NCBI RefSeq assembly: GCF_035222485.1 | Contig: NC_085925.1 | Span: 620,001-684,000 of the forward strand | From: Podospora pseudoanserina | Taxonomy: Eukaryota > Ascomycota > Sordariomycetes > Sordariales > Podosporaceae | Reading direction: 5' to 3' | DNA: 64,000 nucleotides | Part shown: positions 59,553 through 64,000 of the stretch, one piece after another | How positions within the stretch are numbered: position 1 is the first letter of the stretch | Layout: every line of letters begins with the position of its first letter | Notes under the pieces: model-generated | What the model saw: only the letters and a program-made list of their open reading frames with translations | Database searches by the model: none | Told to the model about the DNA's origin: nothing | Position numbers and translations under genes: made by a program

Positions 59553-60251
59553 TTTGGCGATTTGTTACGTTGCGACGTCGAGAAAGTAAAGTAATCAGTC
59601 GGTCGGCGTGGATGCGGAATGGGTTGTCGAGAAGGTACAGGCGAGCGGATTAATGGACCTGAAAAGCTCCAACAAGCAATCAACCAAGCTGGTTCGTCGG
59701 GTGCAAACCGAGAAGCTCCGCCGCCCGCCCCTCCCCTACCCGAGCTCCGGGTCACGTGATGGCCTTTTACATCATCTCATCACTACAACCACACAGCGCA
59801 ATGAATGAGTTGTCTGTCGTAAAAGGGAGGCATCGTATATACCATGTTCACAAGTCATATACAAAAGAAACATTCACGGAAGCTTCAGTTTTAAACCAAA
59901 AATTTCAACCACCCCTCTCAAGTGCCCCTCCTTTCTTTTCTTTCTCTCCCATCTTTCAGGCGGGTATGTTAACAGTACAGGGCTTCTCTCTTTCTCATCA
60001 CACATCTCTCTAACCTCATCCCTCTCACTCCAATGTATACTCTTCCCCAGCCTCCCCAGCTTGATTCGTAGGTCAGAGAACAAGGTAGGAAAGTGGGTTT
60101 TAAGTCTAGTGGTCACTATATGCACAAAAGGGTACCAATGCCGCAAGTCTACCAAACGGCAAACACCGAAGGACTGTTATACAGATTCTCTTTTCCAGTT
60201 CCGTTTTTGTGATCCCCGGATGTCAAATTTCTGCAACACCGCCGTTCCCGT
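59553..60251. other. Intergenic region between ATP15 and QCR2
   Basis: Contains the ATP15 promoter and the QCR2 3' flank. No gene seen. Confidence 0.5.
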
Positions 60252-61827
60252 TTATACCTGAAGGCCGAGGTCCTCAGCGAAGGGGAGCACGTGGAGGTCA
60301 CCAACCGACGCCACCGAAGCCTTGCCCTCGAGGAGAGCCTTGGCAGCCTGTGAAAAGAGTTAGCAATACATCCAAAACCAGATTTATGAGAGGAAAACCT
60401 ACAGCCTTGAGCTTGTCACCAGTAACAGACTCAAAAGCCTTGAGAGTCTCGGCAACCTTGAGGGGAGAGCCGCCGTGGATCAGGTTGGCACCGGCGTGGA
60501 CGATGCCAACACCGCCAACCTCGCTGCCGGAAAGGAGAGTGAACTTGGCCTTGGCAATAGCCTTGACCAAAACCTCCTGGGAGACACCGCTCTCAGCAAC
60601 GCCCTTGAGCGCCTTGACGGCAGCCTCGGCAGTCTTCTTGACGGCCGCGGACTGGCCGTTGATCTGGATGACGAGGAGACCAGCATCAGAGTAGGCGTAG
60701 TTGGTGGCCTTGGCCTGGGCACCGGGGGCGGCAGCCTGGGACAGGAGGGAGAAGCCGGGAGACCACTTGATGGTGGACTCGCCGCCGAGGAGACCGGCAA
60801 GGACGGCAGTCTCGGGGCTGCTGGCACCGAGGGAGGCACCGGGGAAAGCGATAACAACCGAGTTCTGGCCGACGGCGGAGATGCGCTGCTCACCACCGTG
60901 GTACTTGGAGGCGACGTTGTTGAGGGAGCCGGAGCCCTGGGCCGGGACGGTCTTGAAGAAGGGCTCGATCCACTTTTGGAGGCCGTGCTCGCTGGCACCG
61001 TCGGAGACAACGGCGATGTTGGACTTGGAGTAGGCAACGGCGGCGAAGTCGGCAACGGCCTGCTCATTCAGGTAGGAGTCGATGGGTGTGCTTGGGGTGG
61101 GATAGAGAGGGGCACCGAGGCCAGAGTGGAAAGCGACGGCGTGGGCGGCATCGAGGGCAACGGCGGAGGCGTCCACCTTGGCCTGCTTCTGGTGAATGAT
61201 ATCCTTGACCTCCTCGTGGAACTCGTGAGCTGTTCAACCGTGTCAACAAAGCTGTTCCCTAGTCCAACCAAAAAGTCTATATTATAACGCACTGGTGTAC
61301 CGCGTCTGCGAGACGACCTCGGCAAGGAGCTCGGTGAAGTAGGGGAGGTCCTCGCGGAGGAAGCTGGCTTGCAACACAAGGGCCTCGCGGGTGTGGTAAG
61401 CAGTCAATTGACCGCCGAGGAGCTCGGCCTCACGGGTGATGCGGAGAGCAGAGCGCTTGTTGGTGTTCTGGAGGCCCAATACAAATTAGCTCATCGATGT
61501 CCCTGCCTTGCTGAATCGCGCCTCATGGCCACCACCACACCACTTGTCTCGTCCAAAAAAACCAAAAAAAAGGGGCCAACCTGCCTTGTAGGCAAACTCC
61601 TCCAGTCCAACCGTCAGTCCGGGGAGGGGCTCGTATCGGGTGCCGGCCTTTGCGACGACGGCGAGGCGGGTGGTCGGGCCATTGTCGTCTCGGGAAGCAA
61701 CCTTGACGCCGGCGATGGTAGTGGGCTCATACGAGGCCTTGGGTGAGGCAGCAGCAGCGAAACCGCGGGCTCCCTGGCGCCCGAGGGCCAGCTTGCTGCC
61801 TCTCGACAGAGCCGATCTGCAGATCAT
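60252..61827 (-). CDS. QCR2: Cytochrome bc1 complex core protein 2
   Basis: Four exons (61827-61585, 61467-61293, 61229-60403, 60347-60252) give 446 aa. The first intron (61584-61468, 117 nt) appears to be of GC-AG type: AAG then GCAGGT at the donor and CTCCAG at the acceptor; this alone keeps the conserved EFAYK-NTNKRSALRI join in frame. The N-terminus (ALSRGSKLALGRQGARGFAA) is a mitochondrial presequence. The M16 peptidase-like fold is seen in GLTVGLEEFAYK, REAELLGGQLTAYHTREALV and the second half (VVIAFPGASLGASSPETAVL), without the HxxEH zinc site, as expected for core protein 2. It is a structural part of respiratory complex III. It is adjacent to and co-oriented with ATP15. Confidence 0.93.
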
Positions 61828-62611
61828 GGTTGGGAGGGAGGGGTTGTCGTCAATTGACACTGATAGAGGTTCGCCGCAGCTTCGTGAAGGGAGCTGTGAT
61901 ACCAACAGCTAGTTCCGAAAATTCCCTGGGCGTCTCCCGGTATGACGGAAAAATTGGCTGTGCCGAGACCGTGGCACCCGGTCGCTGTGTACTTTTGGGG
62001 CGTAAACCCACAGTGCAGCCTTCCCTGAGGGGTCCGTTTGAGCCTGCGATGTTGACGTCGTGGGGTTTGGATGATATGAAATTAAACGTTGCCCCGAGGG
62101 TGGAAAACGCTTGAAAAAGGTATTACTGGGAATTTTCGATATTCAGATCTCTATTCTACTGCTCTGTTCATCTGTCCACCCCCTCTGGCCGTCACAAGCC
62201 AACATTTGCATGCATTACACCATTTCTCGAACCCAGTCTCTTTAGCAGCCTCTGCACCTGAGCTCAGCGTTGTAAGCAAGGAAGCGCAGGCTGTGATTGG
62301 CCCGTTTCAGAATCTGGAGCTGCCCCGCGAAGGCCGCGCCAAATTTGCCGTTCGGTCGTGACTCTGCGACTGCGGCTGGCAGCTGCTCAAAAATTGTCAT
62401 TGAACTTTCTCCATCAAGCCCGAGTCCCCCACCACCCAAGCCATTTTCCCTTCCACGCTGCACCTTGTTCGAGGTCGAGGGCCTTCAATGACTTTCCGGT
62501 AGTATCTGTGGCCAGCTCTAGAGATAGTGAGAGGATCTCTAGAAGCCATTACAAACTAATCACCAACATTTCATCCTGATATATACGATACATCGCGCGC
62601 ACCATCCCGCC
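61828..62611. promoter_or_regulatory. Divergent promoter region between QCR2 and RPC82
   Basis: 784 bp between two start codons facing away from each other. No additional gene is seen. Confidence 0.55.
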
Positions 62612-64000
62612 ATGTTGGTGGTGAGTACAGCCCCGCGATGTCATTCAAACCTCAAAGCGACGACCTCCATGAACTAACAATGTCATTGTCAGACCGCGCC
62701 TCTCGCAGAGTTTTGCACTCTGACCATCGACGAGATCTATGGCGAGCTGCCCTCGAGGATCTACGCATCGCTTCTCATGCGAGGCAGAAGCACGATCCAA
62801 CAGCTCGCTGGTGACACCGGCATGAACGCGCGCCAGCTCCGTCACGGTCTCGCCCTTCTTTTGCAGCATAATTTGCTGCACTACCATCTCGATGCCGGGT
62901 CACCCCACTATTTCTACGAGGCCAATGTTGAACATGCTTACAACCTCGCGCGTACGGGGAAAATCCTTCAGATGGTCGAGGAGACCCATGGAGCGGCTGC
63001 CAAGGATGTGATGCAAACCATCATTCTGACCGGCTTAACACGAGTCGGCGATCTTGTGGATGCGTACCAGAATCGAATCGACAGGATGAACAGAATCAAG
63101 GAGAAGCTCAAGGCAGAGGAGGATCCATTCGGCAATGGCGTAGAGTCGCATGAAGTGAACGGCGAACCCAAGCCCAAGCCAACCCCCCAATCCAGCAAAT
63201 CGGACCCCTTGATCAGCAGCATCGCCGACCTGAACAAGATCATCTACAAGCTGGTTGAGGCCGAGCTACTTATTGGGGTTCACAAGACAAGCTTCGAGAG
63301 TCCCGAAGACTTGTTGGCGACCATCGAGTCCGACATCCAAAAGACATACCCTGGCGGTGAAGTCAAAGGAAACAAGGCCAAAGCCGAGTACAAGGACAAG
63401 GTGGCTGAGGCGTTGCGCAAAAACCGAAGCGAATCGAGATCCCTGAAGCGGAAACTGGAGCAGAATGGCTTGTCTGCAAAGCGACGCAAGCTGTTCGACG
63501 GTGCCGCTTCGGCCAATGGTACGCCTGATGGAGAGATGGACCTTGGTATCGATGTGAGTGACTGTCGTGGTTAGGTTGGTGACCATGGAGTGTTGCTGAC
63601 TTTGTTTTAGCCACAACAAGTGATGTGTATCAACTACGAAAAGTGCCTTGTGGAGCTACGGAATCGTCGCCTCATGCACTATGCTGAGGAGGCCTTTGGA
63701 CAGACGACTTCTTGGGTGTATGCCTCGCTTTTGAACCTTCTTAGCAAGGACATCTCTCGCTGCCGCGACGACTCAATCACCGATCATTATGAGAAGGATG
63801 AAGAGAAACCTGCGCCTGTTGTGGTCACGACATCACAGCTTCTGGACGTTCTGAAAACCAGCCTTGATCTTTCTGTGGGGCTCGGCCAAGTGGATGCCGA
63901 CAAGATCTCAGTCACAGCCGCCGAGAAGATTGCAGAACTGCCGCCGAGGAAGAAGTTCTTCATTGACGTCCAAGCCGAAGCTGACGCCAATGCTAGCTCC
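62612..64000 (+). CDS. RPC82: RNA polymerase III subunit C82 (RPC3), 5' part
   Basis: A tiny first exon (62612-62620, MLV) is followed by introns of 72 nt (62621-62692, CTAAC branch point) and, after exon 62693-63553, of 57 nt (63554-63610). The third exon is cut by the window edge. The N-terminus TAPLAEFCTLTIDEIYGELP, then ASLLMRGRSTIQQLA, is the first winged helix of RPC82, and LRHGLALLLQHNLLHYH is the typical wing. HKTSFESPEDL and the basic linker (KRKLEQNGLSAKRRKL) follow, then a further winged helix (MCINYEKCLVELRNRRLM, TTSWVYASLLNLL). C82 forms the C82/C34/C31 initiation subcomplex of Pol III. The start at 62612 is chosen because splicing there restores the conserved N-terminus. Confidence 0.9.

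Noticed and set aside
60475-61287. 270-codon Gly/Leu-rich open frame on the plus strand
   Set aside because: It is antisense to QCR2; high GC at third positions suppresses stops on the other strand.

Overview
The window reads as a euchromatic arm segment of a filamentous ascomycete, most likely a Sordariomycete close to Sordariales. The reasons are short introns (about 53-72 nt) with GTATGT/GTGAGT donors and CTAAC-like branch points, long intergenic and leader regions, recognisable Sordariales-type proteins, and an AT-rich block with the C-to-T/G-to-A decay expected from repeat-induced point mutation (RIP). No sign of bacterial or viral organisation is seen.

Layout. 1-1469: 3' part of an ARP10/Arp11-type dynactin actin-like gene. 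3206-6322: a large, disordered protein whose N-terminus carries an eIF4E-binding motif (4E-T-like). 6734-15682: a nested transposon block. The outer element is a pogo/Fot1-type DNA transposon with 43-bp terminal inverted repeats and TA target duplication. Inside it lie a RIP-degraded Ty3/gypsy element (9120-15281), two inverted 613-bp LTRs, a solo LTR with a perfect 5-bp duplication, an un-RIPed island of unknown origin and two tRNA-shaped repeats. 16926-19644: F-box-like protein. 22428-23641: C2H2 transcription factor with about 5 kb of gene-free upstream DNA. 28693-30493: eIF2B gamma (GCD1). 31361-32704: Pex22-like peroxin. 33528-36693: SPT20 of SAGA. 37831-38971: ATG27. 39733-40563: peroxisomal enoyl-CoA isomerase-like protein ending in AKL. 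41225-45270: KCS1-type inositol hexakisphosphate kinase. 48305-50170: type II membrane protein with a GT32-like motif. 50692-52749: Abp2-domain (ARS-binding protein 2) protein. 54104-55201: peroxisomal adenine nucleotide carrier. 55475-58245: MAK10/NAA35 (NatC). 59090-59552: ATP synthase epsilon. 60252-61827: complex III core protein 2. 62612-64000: 5' part of RPC82 (RNA polymerase III).

Most genes are conserved housekeeping functions with no operon-like logic. Two loose themes appear: three peroxisome-related genes within 24 kb (Pex22-like, AKL-tailed isomerase, ANT1), and two adjacent oxidative-phosphorylation subunits (ATP15 and QCR2) on the same strand. I did not find a convincing new multi-gene system. 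The most unusual sequence is the nested, unevenly RIPed transposon block. Exon boundaries were placed by eye from splice signals and reading-frame continuity; no alignment or RNA data were available.
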